NCBI RefSeq assembly: GCF_000252445.1 | Contig: NC_017805.1 | Location: forward strand, 124,001 to 188,000 | DNA: 64,000 nt | Direction of reading: 5' to 3' | Source: Deinococcus gobiensis I-0 | Lineage (GTDB): Bacteria > Deinococcota > Deinococci > Deinococcales > Deinococcaceae | Shown: piece after piece, positions 46,112 through 56,734 of the stretch | Position numbering within the stretch: position 1 is the stretch's first letter | How the letters are laid out: every line of letters starts with the position of its first letter | Translations under genes and position numbers: made by a program | The notes under the pieces: generated by a model | The model's input: only the letters and a program-made list of their open reading frames with translations | Database searches by the model: none | What the model was told of the DNA's origin: nothing

Positions 46112-47004
46112 TTCTCATCGCAGGCAGCGCCAACCTCGATTTCATCACCCGTGTTCCCCACCTGCCCCGCCCCGGCGAAACCGTGCTAGGACCGGGCTTC
46201 CGCACCGCCGCCGGGGGTAAAGGGGCCAATCAAGCCGTCGCCTGCGCCCGCAGCGGCGTCCCGACCCGGTTTTTCGGGGCCATGGGGGACGACCCCTACG
46301 CCGGCGTTCTGCGCGGCTCGCTGCGGGAAAGCGGCGTGCAGGACCTCAGCCTGACGCTGCCGCTGCCCACCGGCGCAGCCTTCATCACCGTGGCCGAGTC
46401 CGGCGAGAACGTGATCGCCGTCGCCTCGGGGGCCAACGCGGGCCTGACCCCCGAGCAGCGGCCGCCCCTGGAGGGCGCCACCGTTCTCGTGCTGCAACTC
46501 GAAATTCCTCTGGAGACCGTGCAGGCCTACGCCCGCGCCGCCCGGGAACGGGACATCCGGGTGATCCTGAACGCCGCGCCCGCCACCGCACTGAGCGCCG
46601 CACTGCTGGCCGACGTGGACGTGCTGGTGGTCAACGAGGGCGAGCTGGACACGCTGAGCGGCCCCGGCAGCCAGCCGGGCGACCTCGAAGGCCAGCTGCG
46701 CCGCGTGCAGGCCCAGGGCCCCCGCACGGTGCTGGTCACGCTGGGCGGCGAAGGCAGCGCCGCGCTGAGCGGCGAGGACCTGATCCGTGTGCCTGCGCCC
46801 GCCGTGACGGTGCTCGACTCGACCGGCGCGGGCGACACCTACGTCGGCGTGCTGGCCGGAGCACTGGGGGGCGGCGAGCCGCTGGAGCGGGCGATGCGCC
46901 GGGCGACCGTGGCGGCCTCGCTGGCCTGCACCCGCGAGGGCGCGCAGCCCAGCATGCCCAGCCGCGACGAGATCGAGCGCGGCCTGACCGGAGAGCGGGC
47001 ATGA
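46108..47004 (+). CDS. rbsK: Ribokinase
   Basis: 298 residues. It phosphorylates ribose to ribose 5-phosphate. PfkB signatures: GGKGANQAVACARSGV near 35 and DSTGAGDTYVGVLAGAL near 240 with the catalytic Asp in GAGD. The start is TTG at 46108, preceded by CCGGAGGTCCCC, and it overlaps the regulator stop by four bases; no ATG is available before the first strand (LILIAGSANLDF). Confidence 0.93.
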   Translation: MILIAGSANLDFITRVPHLPRPGETVLGPGFRTAAGGKGANQAVACARSGVPTRFFGAMGDDPYAGVLRGSLRESGVQDLSLTLPLPTGAAFITVAESGENVIAVASGANAGLTPEQRPPLEGATVLVLQLEIPLETVQAYARAARERDIRVILNAAPATALSAALLADVDVLVVNEGELDTLSGPGSQPGDLEGQLRRVQAQGPRTVLVTLGGEGSAALSGEDLIRVPAPAVTVLDSTGAGDTYVGVLAGALGGGEPLERAMRRATVAASLACTREGAQPSMPSRDEIERGLTGERA

Positions 47005-47405
47005 AGCGCCGCGGCCTCCTGCACCCCGACCTCAGCGCCCTGGTGGCGCGCGCCGGGCACACCCAGACCATCGTGCTGGCCGACACGGGTCTGCCCGTTC
47101 CTGCGGGGACGCCGTGCATCGAACTGGGCGTCACGGCGGGGCTGCCCGCGCTGCTGGACGTGCTGCGCGCCGTGCTGACCGAGCTGGTGGTCGAGGGCGC
47201 GACCGTGGCCGCCGAGACGCGGCAGCGCTCGCCCGAGTGGTACGCCGGGCTGCGGGAGGTGCTGGGTGAGGTGCTGGAAGAGGCCCCCGCCGAACTGCCG
47301 CACGAGGCCCTGAAGGCCGCCTTGCCCCACGCGCTGGCGGTCGTGCGGACCGGCGAGACCACCCCCTACGCCAACGTGATCCTGCACTGCGGGGTGAACT
47401 TCTGA
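47001..47405 (+). CDS. rbsD: D-ribose pyranase
   Basis: 134 residues, the usual length. It interconverts the pyranose and furanose forms of ribose so that RbsK can act. Family features: MKRRGLLHPDLSALVARAGH with the catalytic His, VLADTGLPVP, and the C-terminal VVRTGETTPYANVILHCGV. It overlaps rbsK by four bases and rbsA by one. Confidence 0.93.
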   Translation: MKRRGLLHPDLSALVARAGHTQTIVLADTGLPVPAGTPCIELGVTAGLPALLDVLRAVLTELVVEGATVAAETRQRSPEWYAGLREVLGEVLEEAPAELPHEALKAALPHALAVVRTGETTPYANVILHCGVNF

Positions 47406-48874
47406 TGACGGCCCCCGGCGCGCCCACCCCCCGCCTGAGCATGCGGGGCATCACCCGGCAGTTCGGGCCGGTCACCGTGCTGCACGGCATCGACCTCGAC
47501 ATCCTGCCCGGCGAGGTCCACGCGCTGCTGGGCGAGAACGGCGCGGGCAAGAGCACCCTGATGAAGATCCTGGCCGGGGTGCAGCCGCCGACCAGCGGCG
47601 AGATCACGCTGGGCGGAGAGCCGGTCCGCTTCCGCAGCGTCGCCGAGGCGTCGCGCCAGGGCGTACGGATGCTGTTCCAGGAACTGAGCCTCGCGCCCGA
47701 CCTGACGGTCGAGGAGAACCTGTTTCTGGGCCACATGCGCCCGGTGGTGGACGGCCGCGACCTGCGGGCGCGCGCGCAGGCGCAGCTCAGGGACCTCGGG
47801 CTCTCGCTGCCGCTGGGCCGCCCGGTGCGGACCCTCACCGTCGGCGAGCGGCAGATGGTCGCCATCGCCCGCGCCCTGACCGGCGACACGCAGGTGCTCG
47901 TTCTCGACGAACCCACCGCCCCCCTGACCAGCCACGAGATCGAGCAGCTCTTCGCCTTCATCGGGCAGGTGCGGGCGCGCGGCGTGTCGGTGGTCTACAT
48001 CTCGCACCACCTCGCCGAAGTCTTCCGGATCGCCGACCGGGTCACCGTGCTGCGCGACGGCCACAGGGTCGCCACGGCGGCGGTACCGGACACCACGCCC
48101 GCCCAGGTCATCGAATGGATGGTCGGCCGGCACGTCGAGGTGCGCTCGCGCGTGCATCCCGCGCAGCCGGAAATCGCCTTTACCGTGCAGGTGGAGCCCG
48201 AGGCCCAGTCCCCCTTCGAGCTGACCCTGCGGCGCGGCGAGATCGTGGGCCTCGTGGGGATCATCGGCAGTGGCCGCACCGCCGCCACGCGCGCCCTGAT
48301 GGGCGTGGGCGGGCGCAGCGTCTGGAACGGCCGCCGGGTGCGCTCGCTGCGCGACGCGCGCCGGGCGGGGCTGGGCGTGGTCCCCGAGGACCGCAAGACC
48401 GAGGGCGCGGTCCTCGACGGGACCATCCGCGAGAACATCGCCCTGTCGAGCCTCGGGCAGGTCACGCGCCTGGGCGTCGTGCAGCCGGGGGCCGAGCGCG
48501 CCCTGGTGCGCCGCTGGATGGAGGACCTGCACGTGCGCCCCCCCAACCCCGAGTACCGCGTGGGCGCGCTCTCGGGCGGCAACCAGCAGAAGGTGGTGCT
48601 GGGCCGGGTGCTGGCGACGCGCCCGCAGGCGCTCGTGCTGGAAGAACCCACGCGCGGCGTCGACATCGGCGCGCGCGAGGAGATCTACGAGGTCATCGCG
48701 GGCCTGAGCCGCGCGGGCCTGCCGGTCGTGCTGTCGAGCAGCGACTCGCCCGAGGTGCTGGGCCTCGCCGGGCGGGTCCTGGTCTTCCGGGACGGCGCGG
48801 TCGTCAAGGAACTTCACGCCCCCATTTCCCTAGAGGAGGTCACGGCCCATGTCACTGGTGCAAGCGTCGCCTAA
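47405..48874 (+). CDS. rbsA: Ribose ABC transporter ATP-binding protein
   Basis: 489 residues with two ATPase domains, as in RbsA/XylG/AraG. Domain 1 has Walker A GENGAGKSTLMKILAG, signature LTVGERQMVAIARAL (altered from LSGGQ) and Walker B VLVLDEPTA. Domain 2 has the degenerate Walker A IIGSGRTAATRALMG without the Lys, but signature LSGGNQQKVVLGRVLATRP and Walker B LVLEEPTRGVDIGA. The second site probably does not hydrolyse ATP, as known for this family. Start overlaps the rbsD stop (TGATG); it overlaps rbsC by 26 bp. Confidence 0.94.
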   Translation: MTAPGAPTPRLSMRGITRQFGPVTVLHGIDLDILPGEVHALLGENGAGKSTLMKILAGVQPPTSGEITLGGEPVRFRSVAEASRQGVRMLFQELSLAPDLTVEENLFLGHMRPVVDGRDLRARAQAQLRDLGLSLPLGRPVRTLTVGERQMVAIARALTGDTQVLVLDEPTAPLTSHEIEQLFAFIGQVRARGVSVVYISHHLAEVFRIADRVTVLRDGHRVATAAVPDTTPAQVIEWMVGRHVEVRSRVHPAQPEIAFTVQVEPEAQSPFELTLRRGEIVGLVGIIGSGRTAATRALMGVGGRSVWNGRRVRSLRDARRAGLGVVPEDRKTEGAVLDGTIRENIALSSLGQVTRLGVVQPGAERALVRRWMEDLHVRPPNPEYRVGALSGGNQQKVVLGRVLATRPQALVLEEPTRGVDIGAREEIYEVIAGLSRAGLPVVLSSSDSPEVLGLAGRVLVFRDGAVVKELHAPISLEEVTAHVTGASVA

Positions 48875-49802
48875 TCCTGTCCGCCTGACCCTGAGCCGCT
48901 ACGGCCTGTGGTTCATCTTCGCCGCGCTGGTCATCGTGGCGAGCCTGCTGTCCGACCGCTTCCTGACCGGCGGCAACCTCCTGAACATCGCCCGCCAGAC
49001 CAGCGTCAACGCGCTGCTGGCCTTCGGCATGACGGCCGTCATCCTCACGGCGGGCATCGACCTGTCGGTCGGGTCCATCGTGGCGGTGGTCGGGGTGGGC
49101 GCGGCGCTGCTCGACCACGCGGGCCTGCCCTTCGGCCTCACGGCCGTCCTCGTGCTCGTGGCCGGGGGCGTCATCGGGGCGCTCAACGGGCTGGTGGTGG
49201 CGTATGGCCGCATCGCGCCCTTCGTGGTGACGCTCGCGGCCCTGACCATCTGGCGGGGCGTGACCCTGGTGATGACCGACGGCACGCCCGTCAGCGGCCT
49301 GAGCAGCGCCTTCCAGGCCTTCGGGAACACCGACTGGCTGGGCCTGCCCAGCACGGCCATCGTCGCCCTGATCGCCCTGGCGGTGACGTGGTTCGCGCTG
49401 CGCCGCACGGCCTGGGGGCGCGGCATCTACGCCCTGGGCAGCAGCGAGGACGCCGCGCGCTTCGCCGGGCTGGGCGTCGAGAAGCTCAAGGTGACGGTGT
49501 ACGCCTTCAGCGGCCTGCTCAGCGCCGTCGCGGCCCTGCTGCTCACGTCGCGCCTGTTCTCGGCGCAGCCCACGGCGGGCAGCGGCTTCGAGCTCGACGC
49601 CATCGCGGCCGTCGTGGTGGGGGGCACCAGCCTCTCGGGCGGGCGCGGCACGGTCATCGGCACGCTGCTGGGCGCGCTGATCATCGGGGTCCTGAACAAC
49701 GCCATGAACCTGCTCGACGTCAACGCCTTCTATCAGCAGATCGTCAAGGGCGGCGTGATCCTCGGCGCGCTGCTGCTCGAACGCCTGCTCAACCGCAACT
49801 GA
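48849..49802 (+). CDS. rbsC: Ribose ABC transporter permease
   Basis: 317 residues with about eight to ten membrane segments. Signature stretch: ALLAFGMTAVILTAGIDLSV, followed by GSIVAVVGVGAALLDHAG, and GRGIYALGSSEDAARFAGL of the EAA-like region, then VVVGGTSLSGGRGTVIGTLL. The ATG lies within the rbsA end (26-bp overlap) with AGAGGAGG before it. Confidence 0.94.
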   Translation: MSLVQASPNPVRLTLSRYGLWFIFAALVIVASLLSDRFLTGGNLLNIARQTSVNALLAFGMTAVILTAGIDLSVGSIVAVVGVGAALLDHAGLPFGLTAVLVLVAGGVIGALNGLVVAYGRIAPFVVTLAALTIWRGVTLVMTDGTPVSGLSSAFQAFGNTDWLGLPSTAIVALIALAVTWFALRRTAWGRGIYALGSSEDAARFAGLGVEKLKVTVYAFSGLLSAVAALLLTSRLFSAQPTAGSGFELDAIAAVVVGGTSLSGGRGTVIGTLLGALIIGVLNNAMNLLDVNAFYQQIVKGGVILGALLLERLLNRN

Positions 49803-49858
49803 TCCGCCCCTCCCCCCGCCTCTGCCCCCGCCCTCTTCCCAGACCCCGGAGGTCCCCC

Positions 49859-50740
49859 ATGAACAAGTTCCTGACGCTCGCCCTGCTGACCCTCGCCACC
49901 AGCGCCGCCGCCCAGAGCAAGCCGGTCATCGGCCTGAGCCTGAGCACCCTCAACAACCCCTTCTTCGTCGAGCTGCGCGACGGGGCCAAGAAGGCGGCGG
50001 CGGCGGGCGGGGCCGACCTCGTGGTCCTCGACGCCCAGGACCGCGCCGACAAGCAGGCCAGCGACATCGAGGACCTGATCACCCGCAAGGTCAAGGTCAT
50101 CATCGTCAACGCCACCGACAGCGACGCCATCATCCCCAGCATCCTGGCCGCCAACGCCGCGAACATTCCGGTGGTCACCGTGGACCGCAGCGCCAACGGC
50201 GGCAAGGTGGCCTACCACGTCGCCTCCGACAACGTCGCCGGGGGCAAGCTCGCGGGCGACTACATCAAGAAGCTGCTGGGCGGGCGCGGCAACGTGGTCG
50301 AGCTTCAGGGGATTCCCGGATCAAGCGCGGCGCGCGACCGGGGCGCGGGCTTCAATGCGGTCCTCAAGACGGCGACCGGCCTCAAGCGCGTCGCCAGCCA
50401 GCCGGCCGACTTCAACCGTGCCAAGGGCCTGAGCGTCATGGAGAACATCCTCCAGTCGCAGCCCACCATCGCCGCCGTGTTCGCCCACAACGACGAGATG
50501 GCGCTGGGGGCCTCGCAGGCCGTGCAGGCCAGCAAGCGCAAGATTCTGGTCGTGGGCTTCGACGCCACGCCCGACGCCCTGGCCGCCGTCAAGGCCGGGA
50601 CCCTGGCCGCGACGGTCGCCCAGCGCCCCGGCGACATCGGCCGACTCGGGGTGCAGCGCGCCCTGGACATCGTCAAGACCGGCAAGGTGCCGGCCAAGAC
50701 GGTCAACGTGCCGGTCGCCCTGAACCTCGTCACCAAGTAG
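49859..50740 (+). CDS. rbsB: Ribose-binding periplasmic protein
   Basis: 293 residues. Signal peptide with cleavage near residue 19 (TSAAAQ). Ribose-binding family features: IGLSLSTLNNPFFVELRDGA at the first sugar contact, VTVDRSANGGKVAYHVASDN, VVELQGIPGSSAARDRGAGF, AVFAHNDEMALGASQAVQ and VVGFDATPDALAAVKAG. CGGAGG lies before the ATG. It is the last gene of the operon and is followed by a stable hairpin. Confidence 0.95.
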   Translation: MNKFLTLALLTLATSAAAQSKPVIGLSLSTLNNPFFVELRDGAKKAAAAGGADLVVLDAQDRADKQASDIEDLITRKVKVIIVNATDSDAIIPSILAANAANIPVVTVDRSANGGKVAYHVASDNVAGGKLAGDYIKKLLGGRGNVVELQGIPGSSAARDRGAGFNAVLKTATGLKRVASQPADFNRAKGLSVMENILQSQPTIAAVFAHNDEMALGASQAVQASKRKILVVGFDATPDALAAVKAGTLAATVAQRPGDIGRLGVQRALDIVKTGKVPAKTVNVPVALNLVTK

Positions 50741-50756
50741 GCGTCCGGGAGGGTTC

Positions 50757-50777
50757 GGCGGCCCACTGCGGGCCGCC
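50757..50777 (+). terminator. Terminator of the ribose operon
   Basis: GGCGGCCC-ACTGC-GGGCCGCC is a perfect 8-bp stem 16 bp after the rbsB stop. Only a weak T-rich stretch follows, as often in GC-rich bacteria. Confidence 0.65.
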
Positions 50778-50815
50778 GCCGTTCGTGTGCCCCCCTCTCC
50801 TGGCCCGGTCCAGGC

Positions 50816-53026
<2,211 letters not shown>

Positions 53027-53088
53027 CGCAGGTCTCCAGTGGGTTCGGCCGGGCAGCAACCGCCCATCCGGCCGGGAAGGTGAGAAGG

Positions 53089-53100
53089 TATAGCGCTATA
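53089..53100. promoter_or_regulatory. LacI-type operator near the beta-helix lipoprotein gene
   Basis: TATAGCGCTATA is a perfect 12-base palindrome, 62 bp before the lipoprotein start. A second copy lies 138 bp away before the regulator gene. Confidence 0.65.
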
Positions 53101-53226
53101 ATTTCTGCTCACGACAGGCGGACGGGGGCGCTCTGGAACGGCCGGGCGGGACCATCGGGGCCTCCTGGGACGGGAGGAAGGACGAAGCGGCGGGCTTCTC
53201 AGGGTCAGGTTGTGGGTACACCTGAA

Positions 53227-53236
53227 TATAGCGCTA
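53227..53236. promoter_or_regulatory. LacI-type operator near the regulator gene
   Basis: TATAGCGCTA, followed by CATTTC, repeats the core of the other operator (10 of 12 bases). The two sites flank the divergent promoter region and would let one repressor control both genes. Confidence 0.6.
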
Positions 53237-53292
53237 CATTTCAGGCATGACAATGGGCGACACCGGGCACGGAGCGGCACAATGAACGGACG

Positions 53293-54349
53293 ATGCAGAG
53301 CGGCGGCATGACGGAAACGGGGGGGCCGGGCGCGGCGCAGCGGTCCGCCCTGACGCTGGCGGACGTGGCGCGGCACGCGGGCGTATCGCCCATGACGGTG
53401 TCCAACGTCATCAACGGGCGGCCCGGCGTGCGGCCGGCGACGCGGCAGCGGGTGCTGGACGCGGTGGCGGCGACCGGCTACCGCGTCAACGAGGTGGCCC
53501 GCGCGCTGGCCGGGGGGCGAAGCCGGGTGCTGAGCGTGTTCACGCCGCAGCTCAACCGGCCCTACGCCGCCGAGGTCGTGCAGGGCGCGGCGCAGGCGGC
53601 CGAGGCCCTGCACTACGACCTCGTGGTCGTGATGCGCTCGGGCGGCGGCGGCGCGGACCTCTCGCTGATGGCGCGCCTCTCGGCCGGAGCGCTGCTCATC
53701 CAGCCCTCGGGGGGCGACTGGCCGCGCCGCAGCGACCTGCCGCCCCACCTCGTCAGTGTGGACGGCCCCGGCGAGCGGGTGCTGGGCGCCGACAACGCGG
53801 GCGGCGCGCGGCAGGCGACCGCCCACCTGCTGGCCCTCGGGCACACCCGCGTCGGCCTGATCTCGGGCCTGCTCGCGGAGCCGGACGGCCCACAGACCGG
53901 CCGCGACGACGCCGCCGAGCGCCTGCGCGGCTACCAGGAGACGCTGCGGGCGGCGGGCCTGGACCCGCTGACCTACGTCCGGCACGGCGACTACACCCAG
54001 GAAAGCGGCGCGCGCGCGGCCCGCGAGCTGCTGGCCCTGTCGCCGCCGCCCACGGCCCTGTTCGCCGCCGGGGACGCGATGGCGCTGGGCGCGCTGCACG
54101 CCGCGCAGGACCTGGGGTTCCGGGTGCCGCAGGACCTCTCGGTGGTGGGCTTCGACGACCTGCCCGTCGCCGCCGCCGCCCGCCCGGCCCTGACCACGGT
54201 GCGCCAGCCCCTGGCGGCAGATGGGCGAGGTCGCCGTGCGGCTGCTCGTCGAACTGGCCGGGGGCGGCGCGCCCGAGCTGCCGCCGCCCTTCCCCACCGG
54301 ACTGGTCGTGCGCGAGTCGTCGGGGCCGGTGCCTCCTTCCGGGGCCTGA
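53293..54349 (+). pseudogene. LacI-family regulator with a late frameshift
   Basis: The helix-turn-helix (LTLADVARHAGVSPMTVSNV) and hinge (EVARALAGGRSRVLSVFTPQ) are intact, as is most of the effector domain up to LTTVRQPL. Then the frame changes: after one extra G in CTGGCGGCAGATG (54210-54222) the normal ending (QMGEVAVRLLVELAGGG, then FPTGLVVRESSGP) lies in the next frame and stops at 54349. Read as given, the protein would have a foreign Arg-rich tail to 54366 and lack the last 45 normal residues. It may be an assembly error, as the operators on both sides are well kept. Confidence 0.8.
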
Positions 54350-54430
54350 GCCGTAGAGCCGGATAGGGCAGGGCCGGCGCAAAGCCTCCCTCGCCGCCGG
54401 CTTCCTGCTCCGGCCTCCAGGCCGCGAGGT

Positions 54431-54838
54431 TCAGTCGAGGGCGAGGACAGGGCGAGGGAGGCGGGTCTGGTCCGCGAGGGTTTCGACCCCGGCGACGAAG
54501 GCGGCGTCGTAGGCCAGGACCGTCGCCTGCCCGGCCGTATAGATGCGCACGTACCGCGTTCCCACCGGCGCCCCGGCCTGAGTCTGGGCGGTGCGCGCCG
54601 CGTTGTTGCGCCAGTTCAGCGTGCGCTCGCCCAGGACCTGGGTGTCCTTGTCGGTAGGCGCGGCGCTGTAGTAGGTCACGACCGCGACGGCCGGGGTCTG
54701 CGCGAAGACCTCGAGCTGCGCGGTGTCGGTCGTGAGCAGCGGGGTGGGCAGGGCGGCCGTCTGGGCGGCGGCGAGGGGCGCGGCACCCAGGGCGGCGGCG
54801 AGGGCTAGGACGGGAAACAGGCGGGTCAGGGTCTTCAT
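54431..54838 (-). CDS. Small exported protein of unknown function
   Basis: 135 residues. Signal peptide with cleavage near 26 (PLAAAQT). The mature part (VEVFAQTPAVAVV-like strand, TYYSAAPTDKDTQVLGERTL, LNWRNNAARTAQT, GTRYVRIYTAGQATVLAYD) suggests a small beta-sandwich. No family is recognised. GGAGACC before the ATG. It diverges from the sulfonate operon leader, with about 130 bp between its start and the leader promoter. Confidence 0.7.
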   Translation of the reverse strand: MKTLTRLFPVLALAAALGAAPLAAAQTAALPTPLLTTDTAQLEVFAQTPAVAVVTYYSAAPTDKDTQVLGERTLNWRNNAARTAQTQAGAPVGTRYVRIYTAGQATVLAYDAAFVAGVETLADQTRLPRPVLALD

Positions 54839-54972
54839 GGGGGTCTCCTCGGGCGGAGCGTGCGGCTCCGGCGTGAGGCCCACTGTGGGCCGGGCCGGTG
54901 CAGACCCCGGCCAGACTTCGCGCAGCTTTTCCCCGGCTTCCGTCCAGATTTCGCGAAGGCCCACATGCAAAG

Positions 54973-55001
54973 TTGATAACTTTTGTCATCTGCTCTAAGG
55001 T
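54973..55001 (+). promoter_or_regulatory. Promoter of the ssu leader transcript
   Basis: TTGATA (54973-54978) and TAAGGT (54996-55001) with 17-bp spacing. Transcription would start near 55008, about 17 bases before the riboswitch P1 strand. Confidence 0.6.
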
Positions 55002-55021
55002 GCGTCCAACCCTGAGCAGGG

Positions 55022-55205
55022 TCACTATCCAGAGCGGCGGAGGGAACAGGCCCGACGACGCCGCAGCAACCAGGAGACGCATGAACCAGTCCAGTCCCTT
55101 TTCCGCCCGCTCCGCCCGTTCCCAGGGCCGCGCGCGCTGTTGTTGACCGACTGACCCCGGCCCTCCCCGGTGCTTCACGCCTGCCCGACTGCGGGACCGA
55201 TAGCG
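55022..55205 (+). ncRNA. SAM-I (S-box) riboswitch with an enlarged P3 arm
   Basis: The 5' half matches the S-box consensus: CTATCCAGAGCGGCGGAGGG (55025-55044), AACAGGCCCGACGACG, CCGCAGCAACC to 55071. P2 pairs GCGGC with GCCGC. The 3' half is GGTGCTTCACGCCTGC (55169-55184), a P4 of CCCG-ACTG-CGGG, and GATAG (55199-55203), which pairs with CTATC (55025-55029) as P1. P3 is closed by ACC/GGT and GGAG/CTCC but holds about 97 nt in place of some 10-25, and that insert contains a reading frame. It lies upstream of sulfonate uptake genes, a sulfur-source function expected under SAM control. Confidence 0.75.
55081..55146 (+). CDS. Leader peptide with two terminal Cys codons, inside the riboswitch P3
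   Basis: 21 codons, ATG at 55081 with AGGAG four bases before it (55072-55076). It is rich in Ser and Arg and ends RARCC then TGA; the Cys codons are TGT TGT at 55138-55143. Short frames ending in Cys codons serve as cysteine-responsive attenuators before sulfur genes in mycobacteria and other bacteria. The whole frame lies in the P3 insert, and its Shine-Dalgarno forms one strand of the P3 base, so SAM binding could hide it and ribosome stalling could unfold the aptamer. Confidence 0.6.
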   Translation: MNQSSPFSARSARSQGRARCC

Positions 55206-55243
55206 GCGAGCGCCCACAAGCGGCTCCCCCGAAAGGACAACCT

Positions 55244-55279
55244 ATGCGCCCACACGCCACCCGGCGATGTCGCCCCTGA
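55244..55279 (+). CDS. Second short leader frame with a Cys codon
   Basis: Eleven codons, MRPHATRRCRP, with GAAAGGAC before the ATG. It begins 38 nt after the riboswitch. A Cys codon is set between Arg codons near the end, as in the first frame. A third overlapping short frame (55281-55334) is weaker. These may be further steps of an attenuation device. Confidence 0.4.
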   Translation: MRPHATRRCRP

Positions 55280-55350
55280 CATGACGGCCGGCCTTCCCTC
55301 TCGCCTGTTCGGGCGCGCAGCGGACGGCCTGTAACTTCTCCGTCCACCTT

Positions 55351-55381
55351 CCGGCCTGCCGCTCCGCGCGGCCAAGGCCGG
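55351..55381 (+). terminator. Strong leader hairpin before ssuD
   Basis: CCGGCCT...AGGCCGG outer stem with an inner GCCGC-TCCGC-GCGGC stem. It lies 33 nt before the ssuD start. No U tract follows, so it may act as a rho-type or translational barrier. Candidate expression platform. Confidence 0.45.
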
Positions 55382-55413
55382 GGGGACTCCCTACCCCACG
55401 AACGAGGGCTCTC

Positions 55414-56595
55414 ATGACGCACACCGACTTTCCCGGCACCGACTTTCCGGCCCCCGACCTCTACTGGTTCATTCCCTCGGGCGGCGACGGCCGTCAGCTC
55501 GGGCAGCCCAGCCGCCCGGCGCATTTCCAGTACCTCGCGCAGATCGCGCAGGCGGCCGACACGCTGGGCTTCGACGGCGTGCTGCTGCCGACCGGGGGCA
55601 CCAACGAGGACACGGTGATTCTCGCCAGCGCCCTGAGCAGCCTGACCCGCCAGCTGCGCTTCCTGGTGGCGCTGCGCCCGGGGCTGTTCTCGCCCGTGCT
55701 GGCCGCGCGCCTGACCGCCTCCCTCGACCGCGTGACCGGCGGACGCGTCAACCTGAACATCGTGTCGGGCAGCGGCAACTTCGACTTCGAGGGCCTGAAC
55801 CTCACGCAGGCCGAGCGTTACGCCCTGACGGACGAGTGGCTGGGCGTGTTCCGCGACCTGCTGCGCGGCGAGACGGTCGACCACCAGGGCGAGCACCTCC
55901 AGGTTCACGGCGGCCGCTCGCTGCTGCCCCCGGTGCAGCGCCCCTACCCGCCCATCTACTTCGGCGGGAGCAGCGATCCGGCGCTGGAGATCGCGGGCGA
56001 ACACGTGGACGTGTACCTGAGCTGGGGCGAGCGCCCCGCCCAGGTCGCCGAGAAGTTCGGCCGGGTCCGGGCCGAGGCCCTGAAGCACGGCCGCACGGTG
56101 CGTTTCGGACTGCGGGCACATGTCATCGTGCGCCCGACCGAAGAAGAGGCCTGGGCCGCCGCCGACGCCCTCATCGCGGACATCAGCGACGAGCAGATCG
56201 CGCAGGCGCACCAGGCCTTCCTGGCGAGCGGCTCCGAGGGCCAGCGCCGCCAGAGCGAACTGAACGGCGGCACCCGCGAGTCGCTGCGGGTCGGCAAGAA
56301 CCTGTGGGCGGGCGTGGGCCTGCTGCGCGGCGGGGCGGGCACGGCCTTCGTGGGCAGCCCCGAGAACGTGGCCGCCGCCCTGCGCGAGTACCAGGCGGTG
56401 GGGGTCGAGACCTTCATCCTCAGCGGCTACCCGCACCTGGAGGAAGCCTACCGCGTCGCCGAACTGCTGTTCCCGGTGCTGGGCCGCCCCAGCCCCCTGC
56501 TGACGCCGCGCGGCCAGCAGCCCCTGACGCACACCTCGGTGCCGTCGCCCGAGCCGGTGGGCGCCGAGCCGATAGGCCGCTTCCGCAGCATCTGA
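55414..56595 (+). CDS. ssuD: FMNH2-dependent alkanesulfonate monooxygenase
   Basis: 393 residues (usual about 380). It cleaves alkanesulfonates to aldehyde and sulfite, giving sulfur. Luciferase-like TIM barrel: IPSGGDGRQLGQP at the N-terminus, GFDGVLLPTGGTNEDTVILA, LRFLVALRPGLFSPVLAARL with the conserved Arg, RVNLNIVSGSGNFDFEGLNL, YFGGSSDPALEIAGEHVDVY and the C-terminal ETFILSGYPHLEEAYRV. Needs a flavin reductase (SsuE), which is not in this operon. Confidence 0.95.
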   Translation: MTHTDFPGTDFPAPDLYWFIPSGGDGRQLGQPSRPAHFQYLAQIAQAADTLGFDGVLLPTGGTNEDTVILASALSSLTRQLRFLVALRPGLFSPVLAARLTASLDRVTGGRVNLNIVSGSGNFDFEGLNLTQAERYALTDEWLGVFRDLLRGETVDHQGEHLQVHGGRSLLPPVQRPYPPIYFGGSSDPALEIAGEHVDVYLSWGERPAQVAEKFGRVRAEALKHGRTVRFGLRAHVIVRPTEEEAWAAADALIADISDEQIAQAHQAFLASGSEGQRRQSELNGGTRESLRVGKNLWAGVGLLRGGAGTAFVGSPENVAAALREYQAVGVETFILSGYPHLEEAYRVAELLFPVLGRPSPLLTPRGQQPLTHTSVPSPEPVGAEPIGRFRSI

Positions 56596-56619
56596 GCTGA
56601 CACCGACCTTGCGGCTCCA

Positions 56620-56649
56620 GGCCCTCTCCTCCCTCCTGCGGGGAGGGCC
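56620..56649 (+). terminator. Intercistronic hairpin between ssuD and ssuA
   Basis: GGCCCTC and GAGGGCC are 7-base arms, with further pairing of CTCC and GGGG inside. It may lower or stabilise expression of the transporter genes relative to ssuD. Confidence 0.45.
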
Positions 56650-56734
56650 GACCTGAACCCATTCGCTGTTCGACTTCGCGCTGGCGGCCCGCCATCCGCG
56701 CCGGGCCGCCATTTTTCCTTCCCCGGAGACCCCC

